Assembly (NCBI GenBank): GCA_947488815.1
Contig: CANLCC010000045.1
Span: forward strand, 1 to 17,797
Length of the DNA: 17,797 nt
Direction: 5' to 3'
Origin: CAIQIA01 sp945861105
Lineage (GTDB): Bacteria > Cyanobacteriota > Cyanobacteriia > PCC-6307 > Cyanobiaceae
The position numbers were made by a program, and so were the translations under genes. Positions 1 to 7,565 of this stretch are shown in pieces. The first letter of the stretch is position 1, and every line of letters begins with the position of its first letter. Below the pieces are notes generated by a model that ran no database searches, was not told the origin of the DNA, and saw nothing but the letters and a program-made list of their open reading frames with translations.

Positions 1-1
1 G

Positions 2-334
2 CCCACGACCGGCACCAGAGCCGGCAGAGCGTTCCAGGCGACCCATCTGTTCCTCACCAGCCTGCGCACCACCCCAGAAGCGCTGCTGCAACTGGTGCGA
101 GACCGCTGGAGCATTGAATGCTGGCACTGGATCCGTGACACCCAGCTGCACGAGGATGGCCACCGCTACCGGGGCAATGGCGCTGGTGCGTTGGCCAGCC
201 TGCGTACGGCGGCACTCAACCTGCTGCGGCTGACTGGTTTTCAGTCGATTCGCGAAGGGATGCAGGCGGTGATGCACGACATCAAGGCGCTGCTGGAGAT
301 GGCGATGCGCCAGCCGGAGCACAAGACAGGCTGA
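2..334 (+). CDS. ISAs1-family transposase, C-terminal part (5' end outside window)
   Basis: This is the last 110 residues of a DDE transposase; the frame is open from base 2 to the TGA at 332-334, so the gene starts upstream of the window. The sequence shows THLFLTSLRTTPEALLQLVR followed by DRWSIECWHWIRDTQLHEDG and then ASLRTAALNLLRL. This order (RW-x-IE, HW, ED, LR-x-x-ALNLLR) is the usual C-terminal signature of ISAs1/H-repeat transposases, with the Glu of RWSIE the expected last residue of the DDE triad. The protein would cut and join the ends of its own element. Whether the copy is intact cannot be told from here. It lies directly upstream of, and on the same strand as, the first glycosyltransferase gene. 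Confidence 0.85.
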   Translation, partial: PTTGTRAGRAFQATHLFLTSLRTTPEALLQLVRDRWSIECWHWIRDTQLHEDGHRYRGNGAGALASLRTAALNLLRLTGFQSIREGMQAVMHDIKALLEMAMRQPEHKTG

Positions 335-352
335 TACTTTGAATCGGCCCTG
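335..352 (+). mobile_element. Probable right end of the ISAs1-type element
   Basis: Immediately after the transposase stop comes TACTTTGAATCGGCCCTG, ending at 352. Elements of this family usually end within a few dozen bases of the transposase stop, and a terminus finishing in a GCCCTG-like sequence fits my recollection of the family. The left end is outside the window, so neither the inverted-repeat match nor the target-site duplication can be confirmed. Confidence 0.4.
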
Positions 353-398
353 CCGGCGGAGCCATCTCCGATGCTGGGGCAACCCCACCGACGGCACC

Positions 399-1592
399 AT
401 GAGGGTCGTGCACATGCTGCCCGTCTGGGAGCCGGCCTGGCAGTACGGCGGACCGGTGCACAGCGTCGGCCGCCTGTGCGAAGGCCTCGCCGCCGCCGGC
501 GTGACGGTCGAGGTGCTCACCACCACCGCCGGCCTGCCCGCCTGGCCCGCCGCCGACACCGGGGTGCCGCTGCAGCGGCGAGGGGTCTCGGTCACCTACT
601 ACCCGGTCGATCGCCACGGTCCCGGCCCGATCCGTTCCCGTGCCCTGCTGGCGGCCCTGCCCCAGCGCCTGGCCCAGGCCGACCTGCTGCACCTCAGTGC
701 CGTCTGGCAGGCCCTCGGGCCACCGGTGCAGCGGGCAGCCCATGCCGCCGGCGTGCCGGTGGTGCACAGCCTGCGCGGGGCCCTCGGCCCCTACAGCCTG
801 CGCCGCGGCCTCTGGAAGAAGCTGCCGTACCACTGGCTGGTGGAACGGCCGCTGCTGCTGCGGGCCTGCGCCGTGCACGTCACCTCACGGCAGGAGGAAC
901 TGGAACTGGATCCGCCCTGGCTGGGCCTCGGCCGCCGCCGGCGGCCCCCCCTGGTGCGCCTGCCCAACCCCCTCGCCCTGCCCGGCCCCCTCGGCCCCGG
1001 CGACCAGAACCGGACCCGCTGGCGCCGCGACCATGGCCTTGAGCCCCAGGAGCGGTTGCTGCTGGTGTGCGGGCGCCACCACCACAAGAAAGGCCTCGAT
1101 CTGCTGCCACCGCTGCTGCAGCGCCTGGCCCGACGGCCCTGGCGGCTGCTGCTGGTGGGGCCCGATGAAGACGGCAGTGCCGCCCGACTGGTGCAGGGGC
1201 TGACCGCCGCGGGCCTGGCGGAACGGCTGCTGCGGCTGCCGCTGCAGGATGGAGACAGCCTGCCGGCCCTGTTCCGCGCCGCTGACCTGCTGCTGATGCC
1301 CAGCCGCCACGAGAACTTCGGCAACGTGGCCGTCGAGGCGCTGGCCTGCGGCTGCCCGGTGCTGCTCAGCCCCGCCGTCGGTGCCGCTGCCGACCTGGCG
1401 GCCGTGCTGGCGGATCAACCCTGGGGTGCCGTGCAACCCCGCCGCCTTGATGCCTGGCATCGGTGGCTCGACCGCTGGCTGGCACAGCCATCCGAACGCC
1501 CCGACCCCAGGGCGCTGGCGGGCTGGACCGGCCAGGACGCCGTGGCCCGCGCCTGGTGCCGGGCCTATGCCGACCTGCTGGGCCGGCCATGA
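399..1592 (+). CDS. Glycosyltransferase family 4 (GT-B fold)
   Basis: A 397-residue retaining glycosyltransferase of the GT4 type, expected to transfer a sugar from a nucleotide-sugar to a growing surface glycan on the cytoplasmic membrane face. The N-terminal acceptor domain begins MRVVHMLPVWEPAWQYGGPV, with the glycine-rich loop typical of GT-B enzymes. The donor domain shows GRHHHKKGLDLL (Lys230-Lys231) and the E-x7-E nucleotide-sugar motif HENFGNVAVEAL (Glu305 and Glu313). The ATG at 399 is chosen because an in-frame TTG at 339 lies inside the probable insertion-sequence end and would add 20 unrelated residues. It is the first gene of the plus-strand run and its stop overlaps the next start (ATGA). 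Donor and acceptor sugars cannot be told from sequence. Confidence 0.87.
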   Translation: MRVVHMLPVWEPAWQYGGPVHSVGRLCEGLAAAGVTVEVLTTTAGLPAWPAADTGVPLQRRGVSVTYYPVDRHGPGPIRSRALLAALPQRLAQADLLHLSAVWQALGPPVQRAAHAAGVPVVHSLRGALGPYSLRRGLWKKLPYHWLVERPLLLRACAVHVTSRQEELELDPPWLGLGRRRRPPLVRLPNPLALPGPLGPGDQNRTRWRRDHGLEPQERLLLVCGRHHHKKGLDLLPPLLQRLARRPWRLLLVGPDEDGSAARLVQGLTAAGLAERLLRLPLQDGDSLPALFRAADLLLMPSRHENFGNVAVEALACGCPVLLSPAVGAAADLAAVLADQPWGAVQPRRLDAWHRWLDRWLAQPSERPDPRALAGWTGQDAVARAWCRAYADLLGRP

Positions 1593-2419
1593 CACCCCGC
1601 ATCGCCGGGGTGGTGCTCACCCTCAACGAAGCCGACGACCTGCCCCGGGCGCTGGCCTCCCTGGCCTGGTGTGACGAACGGCTGGTGCTGGATTCGGGCA
1701 GCACCGACGCCACCTGCGCCGTGGCCGCCGCCGCCGGGGCCCGGGTGCTGCAGCACCGCCCCGAGGGCCGTTTTCTGATCAGCGACCAACGTAACTGGGC
1801 CCTCGACCACGGCGCCCTGCAGAGCGAATGGGTGCTGTTTCTCGATGCCGACGAAAGTCTGCCGCCGGCCTGCGCCGCCGCCATCCGTCGGGCCATCGCC
1901 GCCCCCGAGGCCCCCGATGGGTTTGAACTCACCCCGCGGTACTGGTTCCTGGGCCGCTGGCTGAAGCGCACCCAGGGCTATCCCAACTGGCATCCGCGGC
2001 TGCTGCGCCGCGGCCGGCTGCACTTCGAAGGCGGCGTCTGGGAGGCGTTCCCCGCCGGCGCCATCGTCGGCCGCCTGGCCGAGCCCTACGACCACTTCGC
2101 CTTCAGCAAAGGCCTCGATGACTGGCTCGAACGCCACCGCCGCTATGCCGACTGGGACGCCACCACCATCAGCGCCTACCTGGCCAGCGATGACCCCGAC
2201 GCCCTGGGCACCCGCCGCTGGCGGCGGCTGCGGCGGCTGGCGGCGCGGCTGTGGCCCCTGCGGCCGGCCCTGCGCTTCGGGCAGAAGTACGTGCTGCAGC
2301 TGGGCTTCCTCGAGGGCTGGCAGGCGCTCCTGTTCTGCCTGCTGATGGCGAGCTACGACCTGTTCACCGTGGTGAAGGTGATCGAACGCCGCCGCCGGGC
2401 CGCCGGCCGGCCCCTCTGA
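1589..2419 (+). CDS. Glycosyltransferase family 2, WaaE/KdtX-like
   Basis: A 276-residue GT-A glycosyltransferase. It opens MTPRIAGVVLTLNEADDLPR, then WCDERLVLDSGSTDAT and SDQRNWAL, followed by the metal-binding DxD in LFLDADES (Asp86 and Asp88). GYPNWHPRLLRRGRLHFEG and the late hydrophobic stretch ALLFCLLMASYDLFTVVKV are typical of the WaaE/KdtX-type subfamily, whose known members add heptose or hexose to lipopolysaccharide core. That substrate should not be assumed here. The ATG at 1589 overlaps the previous stop by four bases, which indicates translational coupling. The hydrophobic C-terminus probably holds the enzyme against the inner membrane. Confidence 0.88.
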   Translation: MTPRIAGVVLTLNEADDLPRALASLAWCDERLVLDSGSTDATCAVAAAAGARVLQHRPEGRFLISDQRNWALDHGALQSEWVLFLDADESLPPACAAAIRRAIAAPEAPDGFELTPRYWFLGRWLKRTQGYPNWHPRLLRRGRLHFEGGVWEAFPAGAIVGRLAEPYDHFAFSKGLDDWLERHRRYADWDATTISAYLASDDPDALGTRRWRRLRRLAARLWPLRPALRFGQKYVLQLGFLEGWQALLFCLLMASYDLFTVVKVIERRRRAAGRPL

Positions 2420-2470
2420 CCGCCAGATCACGCTGCGGGCGCGGCGGACGTGGTGCAATGGGGCCCGGAT

Positions 2471-2498
2471 CCATGCGCCGGGGTCCATGCGCGGGGGA
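2471..2498 (+). repeat. Imperfect 14-bp tandem repeat at a start site
   Basis: CCATGCGCCGGGGT (2471-2484) is followed directly by CCATGCGCGGGGGA (2485-2498), 12 of 14 bases identical. Each unit carries an ATG. The one at 2487 is in frame with the downstream glycosyltransferase; the one at 2473 is in another frame and would make only a 27-residue peptide. It lies in the 67-base gap between two genes. Confidence 0.75.
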
Positions 2499-3713
2499 AC
2501 ACCGGGGATGGAAGGGGGATCCACAGCACCGGGGCCGACCCCACCGCTGCTGCTGATCAGTGAGCACTTCGCCCCCTCCACCAGCGCCACCGCCCAGCTG
2601 ATGACCGACCTGGCCCACGGCCTGGTGGCCCGCGGCCGGCCGGTGACGGTGCTCACCGCCACCGGCGGCGACCCCGGCGCCACCCCGGCCGGCCTGCAGG
2701 TGGTGCGGCTGCACCGCCGGGGGGGTGGTCCCCGCCATGGGGTGCTGACCAAGGCCCTCAATGGCCTGCGTTTTCTGGCCGGCAGCCTGCTCTGGGGCCT
2801 GCGCCACGGCGGCCGCGGCCAGCAGGTGCTGATCGCCTCCAACCCGCCGTTCATCGGCCTGCTGGGACCGCTGCTGCAGCTGCGCGGCCTTGGCTATGTG
2901 TTCGTGTTCCAGGATCTGTTCCCCCGGTCGGCGGTGCTGAGCGGCGTGCTGCCGGCCGCCGGACCGCTCACCAGCCTCTGGCGGCGGCTGATGGCCTGGG
3001 TGGTGCGGCGCAGCAGCAGCACCGTGGTGCTCAGCGAAGCGATGGCCGATCGGCTGCGCCGCGACTTCGGTCCTGGCCTGCCCCTCACCCTCATCCCCAA
3101 CTGGGCCGTGGAGGCAGCCATGCCCATGCCCCGGGCCGCCAATCCCTTCGCCCGCGAGCTGGGGCTCGACCAGCTGTTCACGGTGCAGTACTCGGGCAAC
3201 TTCGGTCGCCTGCATGATCTGCTCACCCTGCTGGAGGCGGCACGGCTGCTGGTCGACGACCCGATCCGCTTCCTGTTCATCGGCGGTGGCGCCAAGGGCG
3301 ACCAGATCCGGGCGTACCGCGAGGGGCTGGGGCTGGCGAACCTGCTGCAGCTGCCGTACCAGCCACGGGAACGGTTGCCCGAAAGCCTGGGGGCCTGCGA
3401 CCTGTCCGCCATCGGCCTCATTCCCGGCGCCGAAGACACGGTGGCGCCGTGCAAGTTCTACGGAATCCTGGCGAGTGCCCGGCCGGTGCTGCTGATCGCC
3501 CGCCGCCGCTGCGACCTCGCCCGGCTGGTGCTCGACCAGGACTGTGGCCTGGTGGTGGAACCCGGAGAGGCCGCCGAACTGGCCGCCGCCCTGCGGCAGC
3601 TGCAGCGGGATCCGGAACGGGTGGAGGCCATGGGTCGTCGCGGCCGTGCCCTCTACGACCAACGCTTCGGTCGGGAGCGGTCGATCGCGGCCTATGCCGC
3701 CCTGCTGCGATGA
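2487..3713 (+). CDS. Glycosyltransferase family 4, WcaI-like
   Basis: A 408-residue GT-B glycosyltransferase of the WcaI-like kind. The N-terminal domain reads LLLISEHFAPSTSATAQLMT with a following VTVLTATGG. Residues near 145 (FVFQDLFPRSAV) and the central VQYSGNFGRLHDL with FLFIGGGAKGDQIR mark the two Rossmann lobes. In place of a classic E-x7-E it has EDTVAPCKFYGILASARPVL, matching the V-x-P-x-K-x-Y-x-x-LA-x-x-x-P pattern of this subfamily. ATG codons at 2487 and 2508 are both possible; conserved sequence begins only about 19 residues in, and neither has a convincing ribosome site. The 67-base gap before it is the only real break in the plus-strand run, so a secondary promoter is possible. 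The stop overlaps the next start (ATGA). Confidence 0.86.
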   Translation: MRGGTPGMEGGSTAPGPTPPLLLISEHFAPSTSATAQLMTDLAHGLVARGRPVTVLTATGGDPGATPAGLQVVRLHRRGGGPRHGVLTKALNGLRFLAGSLLWGLRHGGRGQQVLIASNPPFIGLLGPLLQLRGLGYVFVFQDLFPRSAVLSGVLPAAGPLTSLWRRLMAWVVRRSSSTVVLSEAMADRLRRDFGPGLPLTLIPNWAVEAAMPMPRAANPFARELGLDQLFTVQYSGNFGRLHDLLTLLEAARLLVDDPIRFLFIGGGAKGDQIRAYREGLGLANLLQLPYQPRERLPESLGACDLSAIGLIPGAEDTVAPCKFYGILASARPVLLIARRRCDLARLVLDQDCGLVVEPGEAAELAAALRQLQRDPERVEAMGRRGRALYDQRFGRERSIAAYAALLR

Positions 3714-4759
3714 CGGTGCTGCTGATCGGCTACGACCTGCGCCGCCGGGGGGGCATTGAACGCCTCGGCCACGACCTGCGGGCCGCCCTGGAGGCCAGCG
3801 GCCAGCCTGTGCAGGTGCTCGACACCCGCCGACTGGGCCCCGGCGCCGGCGGCCGCTGGCTGGGGCGGGCCGTGTTTCTGCTGCGTCTGACCTGGGCCAG
3901 CCGCCGCTGCCGCCTGCTGCTGAGCCTCCACGCCGGTCTGCTGCGGTCGGTGGACCCCCTGCTCCCCCGAAGGCTGCCGCGGCTGGCCTGGCTCCATGGC
4001 GTTGAAGTCTGGGGCAGGGCCCTGCCGCCGCTGGCGGCGAGCCTGCGCCGCTGCCACAGCCTCGCCGCCAGCAGCGGTTTCACCCGCGAGCAGCTGCTGG
4101 CCCAGCCCGGACCCTGGCCGCCGGTGCAGGTCATCCACCCCCCCGCCGCCCTCTGGCCCGACGACACCCCGCCAGCACCGCTGCCGTCGGGCCTGCGGCT
4201 GCTCACGGTGGCCCGTCTCGCCGCCGCCGAGCGCTACAAAGGCCATGACCTGCTCATCGACGCCCTGGCGGCCCTGGCCGAGGGCGACTGGCACTGGCAG
4301 GTGGTGGGCGACGGCGACGACCGGCCGCGGCTGCAGGCGCGGGTGCAGGAGGCCGGCCTGGCGGATCGGGTGACGTTCAGCGGCGCCATCGATGATGACG
4401 CCCTGCGCCAGGCCTACCGCCAGTGCAACCTGCTGGCCATGCCCAGCGTCTGCGGCGAACGAGCCGATGGCAGCTGGACCGGCGAAGGCTTCGGCATCGC
4501 CTATCTCGAGGCGGCGATGGCGGGCCGGGCGGCGCTGGCCTGCCGCCGCGGCGGCCAGACCGACCTGGTGCAGCATGGCCTCACGGGCTGGCTGGTGGAC
4601 CCTGACCCCGGCAGCATCGCGGCGGCCCTGGCCGAAGCCCTGGCCGATCCCGACAGCCTGGTGCGCCGTGGTGGCGCCGCCCGGCGGCGGGCACTGCAGC
4701 ACTTCGGCCGCAATCGCTTCACGGCGGCGGTGGCCCGCTGGCTGGAGGGGCAGGGCTGA
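3710..4759 (+). CDS. Glycosyltransferase family 4
   Basis: A 349-residue GT4 enzyme. It starts MTVLLIGYDLRRRGGIERLG, with the GG-I/V-E loop that contacts the donor in GT-B enzymes. The donor half shows LLTVARLAAAERYKGHDLLI, QVVGDGDDRPRLQARVQEAG, VTFSGAIDDDAL and the E-x7-E motif GEGFGIAYLEAAMAG (Glu259 and Glu267), followed by GGQTDLVQHGLTGWLVDP. This is a complete, ordinary GT4 arrangement, so it is expected to be active and retaining, adding one sugar to the lipid-linked glycan. The ATG at 3710 overlaps the preceding stop by four bases and its own stop shares one base with the asnB-like start (TGATG). The specific sugar is not predictable. Confidence 0.9.
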   Translation: MTVLLIGYDLRRRGGIERLGHDLRAALEASGQPVQVLDTRRLGPGAGGRWLGRAVFLLRLTWASRRCRLLLSLHAGLLRSVDPLLPRRLPRLAWLHGVEVWGRALPPLAASLRRCHSLAASSGFTREQLLAQPGPWPPVQVIHPPAALWPDDTPPAPLPSGLRLLTVARLAAAERYKGHDLLIDALAALAEGDWHWQVVGDGDDRPRLQARVQEAGLADRVTFSGAIDDDALRQAYRQCNLLAMPSVCGERADGSWTGEGFGIAYLEAAMAGRAALACRRGGQTDLVQHGLTGWLVDPDPGSIAAALAEALADPDSLVRRGGAARRRALQHFGRNRFTAAVARWLEGQG

Positions 4760-6486
4760 TGTGCGGTCTCTTCGGCCGGCTGGGGGCCCCCCTGGCACCC
4801 GAGCGCACCGGGGCCGTGCTGGCGGCCCTGGCCGGCCGCGGCCCCGACGACCACGGCCTCTGGCACGAGCCACGGGTCGATGGCCTCACCCTGCTGCACA
4901 CCCGCCTGGCGATCCAGGACCTGAGCCCCCTGGGCCATCAGCCGATGATCAGCGGCGACGGCCGCCTGCTGATCGTCTTCAACGGCGAGATCTACAACCA
5001 GCACGACCTGCGGCGCTCCCTCAAGGGCCTCGGCAGCAGCTTCCGGTCAAGCAGCGACACCGAGGTGCTGCTGGAGGGCTACCGCCACTGGGGCGATGAC
5101 CTCTGGCGGCGGCTCAACGGCATCTTTGCCCTGGCCCTCTGGGAGCTGCCGACCCGGACGCTGACCCTGGCCCGGGACGCCTGCGGCGTCAAGCCACTGC
5201 TGTGGCAGCGCCGGCCCGACGGCAGCGTCGCCTTCGGGTCTGAACTGAGCGCCTTCGAGGCGGCCGGCCTGGCCGGCCGTGACCGCCTCTGCCGTGAGGG
5301 GCTGCGCAGTTATGCCCTCTGGGGTGCAGTGGCGGCCCCCCACACGCTGCTGGAAGGCGTCGAGGTGTTCCCCGCAGGCCGCTGGGCGCGCTGGCACGAC
5401 GGCCGCTGGAGCGATGGCGCCATCTGCCCCGACATCGACGGCGACGGCGAGCGACCCCTGGCGGCACTGCTGGCGGAGGCGGTGGCGCGGCAGAGCATCG
5501 GCGATCGACCGGTGGGGGTGTTTCTCAGTGGCGGCCTCGATTCGGGGCTGCTGGCGGCCCTGCTGGCCCGGCAGCAACCGGGCCGGGTGCGCAGCCTGGC
5601 CATCGGCTTCCGTGACCTGCCCGGCGCCGTCGATGAGGCGGCGGCCGCCGCCGCCACCGCCGCCCATCTGGGGCTCGACCACACCGAGGTGCGCATCGGC
5701 CCCAGCGAGCTGCAGGGCTCCCTCGGGCCGTTCCTCGACGCCATCGACCAGCCCAGCATCGACGGCTTCAACGGCTTCCTGGTGGCCCGCGCCGCCCGTG
5801 CCGCCGGCATGGTGGTGGCCTTCTCGGGGCTGGGCGCCGACGAACTGTTCGCCGGCTATCCCCACATGGCCTGGCCCGATGAGCGGCGGCGCATCGCCTG
5901 CCGCCGGATCCCCGCCAGTGGCCTGCCCCCCTGGCGCAAGGCGGCCCTGCTGAACGAACGGCAGCGGCGCTGCGGCGGTGGCGGCCCCGCCCGGCTTGAG
6001 CTGGGGGGCTACCTGCAGGACACGCTGCTGCGGGATGCCGATGCCGTCACCATGGCCCAGGGCCTGGAGCTGCGGGTGCCGTTCCTCGATCCCCACGTGC
6101 AGGCCCACGCCCTCGCCCGCCCGCTGGCGGAGCTGCTGGCCGAGGGCAGCAAGACCCCCCTGCGGCAGCTGGCGGCCGGCCTGCTGCCCGCCGCGGTGCT
6201 GCAGGCCCCCAAGCGGGGGTTCAACCTGCCCCTGGCCCCCTGGCTGCTCAGCGATCCCCGCTTCGCACCGGCGCCGCTGCTGGCCCGGCTGGCCCCCCTG
6301 GGCATCCCCCCCGGGGCGGTGCTGCGCAGCTGGCTGCTGATGCGTGCCACCCCCCGCCGCTGGGCCCCCTACTGGCGCTGGTGGCTGCTCGATGCCTGGT
6401 GCCGGGGCCCTTCACGCACCGCCGCTGCCACCGCCGCCGCCAGGGCCTCGGGCCTGGGCAGTAGGACCGCAGGCGGCCCTGCCTGA
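4759..6486 (+). CDS. asnB: Asparagine synthase (glutamine-hydrolysing)-like amidotransferase
   Basis: A 575-residue class II glutamine amidotransferase of the AsnB family. The N-terminal glutaminase is intact: Cys2 (MCGLFGRLG), RGPDD at 27-31, HTRLAIQDLSPLGHQPM and FNGEIYN. The synthetase domain has the PP-loop SGGLDS (257-262), FSGLGADELFAGYP from 355, GLELRVPFLD around 437-444 and PKRGFNLP. It should hydrolyse glutamine and pass ammonia to an adenylated carboxylate. Homologues inside polysaccharide loci are usually thought to amidate uronic acids rather than make free asparagine; that is inference here. It is the last gene of the plus-strand run. The final residues after WWLLDAWCRG look like non-conserved tail and are antisense to the 3' end of the converging glycosyltransferase gene. 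Confidence 0.92.
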   Translation: MCGLFGRLGAPLAPERTGAVLAALAGRGPDDHGLWHEPRVDGLTLLHTRLAIQDLSPLGHQPMISGDGRLLIVFNGEIYNQHDLRRSLKGLGSSFRSSSDTEVLLEGYRHWGDDLWRRLNGIFALALWELPTRTLTLARDACGVKPLLWQRRPDGSVAFGSELSAFEAAGLAGRDRLCREGLRSYALWGAVAAPHTLLEGVEVFPAGRWARWHDGRWSDGAICPDIDGDGERPLAALLAEAVARQSIGDRPVGVFLSGGLDSGLLAALLARQQPGRVRSLAIGFRDLPGAVDEAAAAAATAAHLGLDHTEVRIGPSELQGSLGPFLDAIDQPSIDGFNGFLVARAARAAGMVVAFSGLGADELFAGYPHMAWPDERRRIACRRIPASGLPPWRKAALLNERQRRCGGGGPARLELGGYLQDTLLRDADAVTMAQGLELRVPFLDPHVQAHALARPLAELLAEGSKTPLRQLAAGLLPAAVLQAPKRGFNLPLAPWLLSDPRFAPAPLLARLAPLGIPPGAVLRSWLLMRATPRRWAPYWRWWLLDAWCRGPSRTAAATAAARASGLGSRTAGGPA

Positions 6487-7565
6487 GCCGCCGTGGCCAG
6501 GGCCTCGGCCAGGGCCTCGGGGCGGCCACTGGCAAACACCCGGTGGGGTGCCGCCCGCAGCAGATCACGGGCGCAGCCGACATGGTCACTGGCCACCACC
6601 CGCAGGCCGAACTGCAGGGCCTCGTTGACCACCAGGCCCCAGGTCTCCCCCTCCACCGACGGAAACACCAGCGTGTCGGCCGCGGCATACCAGCGGCCGA
6701 GCTCGGTCTGGTTCTGAAAGCCGGCGAAATGGCAGCGGCCGGGCAGCAGGGCCGCCATCGCCCGTTCGTAATCGGCCCGCAGCGGCCCGTCCCCCACCGC
6801 CAGCAGCCACAGCTGCGCCCGCCGGCCGGGGCTGAGGCGGGAGAGGGCATCGGCCAGCAGCAGCGGCGCCTTGACCGGCGTCATCTTGCCCATCGTCAGC
6901 AGCACCTCGGCCCCGGCAGGGATCCCCAACTGATCGCGCAGCCGGGCCCGCTGGGGCCCCCAGTGGAGGCGCTGACCTTCAAAGAACCCGTGGTCCACCG
7001 CAAAGGGCACCGGCCGCCGTCGCGACGGCGGCACCCCCAGCCGCGCGAAGTGGTCATCCGAATCACTGCCGATCGGGAACACCCGTTCGAACTGGCGGTA
7101 ATACCGCCGCAGCAGCCGGTCCTTGACCCAGCTGCGGGCGGCCGTGCGGCGAAAGGCCCGGTCGGTGCCATCGGCCCGCAGCAGCAGCGGCAGGCCGGCG
7201 GCCGACAACCCCAGGGTGGCGGCGGTGATGAACGCGGGGCTGTAGGCGAACACCAGCACCGCATCGGGGCGCCATCGCCGCAGCTGCCCCACGGCCCGCA
7301 GGGCCAGGGCCAGGGCGGGCCCCGGCCGGCTCAGGTCGGCGAGGGGTCGGCGCGAGAGGAAGCGATGGGCAAAGCCTTCGGTGGGGCTGCTGTCCCAGCG
7401 GAAGGCGACACCGAAATCGGGATCGAGGGATGGCCGCACCCCGTGGTCACAGCCGAACAGCACCTCGGTGTCGAGGTCGGGTTCGGCCGCCAGGGCAGCG
7501 AAGACCGGTTTGAAGTACTGCACCGGATGGGTGAGCAGCACCGCCAGCCGCCGCGGTGCCCTCAT
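6369..7565 (-). CDS. Glycosyltransferase family 4
   Basis: A 398-residue GT-B glycosyltransferase. The N-terminus LAVLLTHPVQYFKPVFAALA and LLRADGTDRAFRR belong to the acceptor domain. The donor domain has LTMGKMTPVKAPLLLADAL, LLAVGDGPLRADYERAM, FAGFQNQTELGRWYAAAD and the E-x7-E motif EGETWGLVVNEALQFG (Glu307 and Glu315), followed by ASDHVGCARDL. All expected elements are present, so activity is likely. The ATG at 7565 overlaps the stop of the upstream sugar-phosphotransferase homologue (ATGA). It is the last gene of the minus-strand run and its final 39 codons lie antisense to asnB. The tail is an Ala-rich helix with two PEALA repeats. Confidence 0.88.
   Translation of the reverse strand: MRAPRRLAVLLTHPVQYFKPVFAALAAEPDLDTEVLFGCDHGVRPSLDPDFGVAFRWDSSPTEGFAHRFLSRRPLADLSRPGPALALALRAVGQLRRWRPDAVLVFAYSPAFITAATLGLSAAGLPLLLRADGTDRAFRRTAARSWVKDRLLRRYYRQFERVFPIGSDSDDHFARLGVPPSRRRPVPFAVDHGFFEGQRLHWGPQRARLRDQLGIPAGAEVLLTMGKMTPVKAPLLLADALSRLSPGRRAQLWLLAVGDGPLRADYERAMAALLPGRCHFAGFQNQTELGRWYAAADTLVFPSVEGETWGLVVNEALQFGLRVVASDHVGCARDLLRAAPHRVFASGRPEALAEALATAAQAGPPAVLLPRPEALAAAVAAAVREGPRHQASSSHQRQ
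6495..6518 (+). repeat. 12-bp tandem repeat in coding sequence
   Basis: GGCCAGGGCCTC occurs twice head to tail. On the minus strand it encodes the EALAEALA stretch near the C-terminus of the glycosyltransferase and probably only reflects an Ala/Glu-rich helix. Confidence 0.7.
7013..7032. repeat. Perfect 20-bp palindrome inside a glycosyltransferase gene
   Basis: GCCGCCGTCG is followed directly by its exact reverse complement CGACGGCGGC with no spacer. It encodes part of GVPPSRRRP in the minus-strand glycosyltransferase. No function is evident. Confidence 0.8.

Noticed and set aside
339..398. TTG start at 339 for the first glycosyltransferase.
   Set aside because: It lies within the probable element end and adds 20 residues unlike any GT4 N-terminus; the ATG at 399 starts exactly at the conserved MRVVHML strand.
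2364..3662. A 432-codon open frame antisense to the glycosyltransferase at 2487-3713, and similar long antisense frames (e.g. 1565-2854, 3692-4873, 5047-6108, 10150-11835, 12290-13948).
   Set aside because: In sequence this GC-rich, antisense frames stay open by codon bias. Their products are low-complexity Gln/Gly/Ala/His-rich strings with no family motif, while the opposite strand carries recognisable enzymes.
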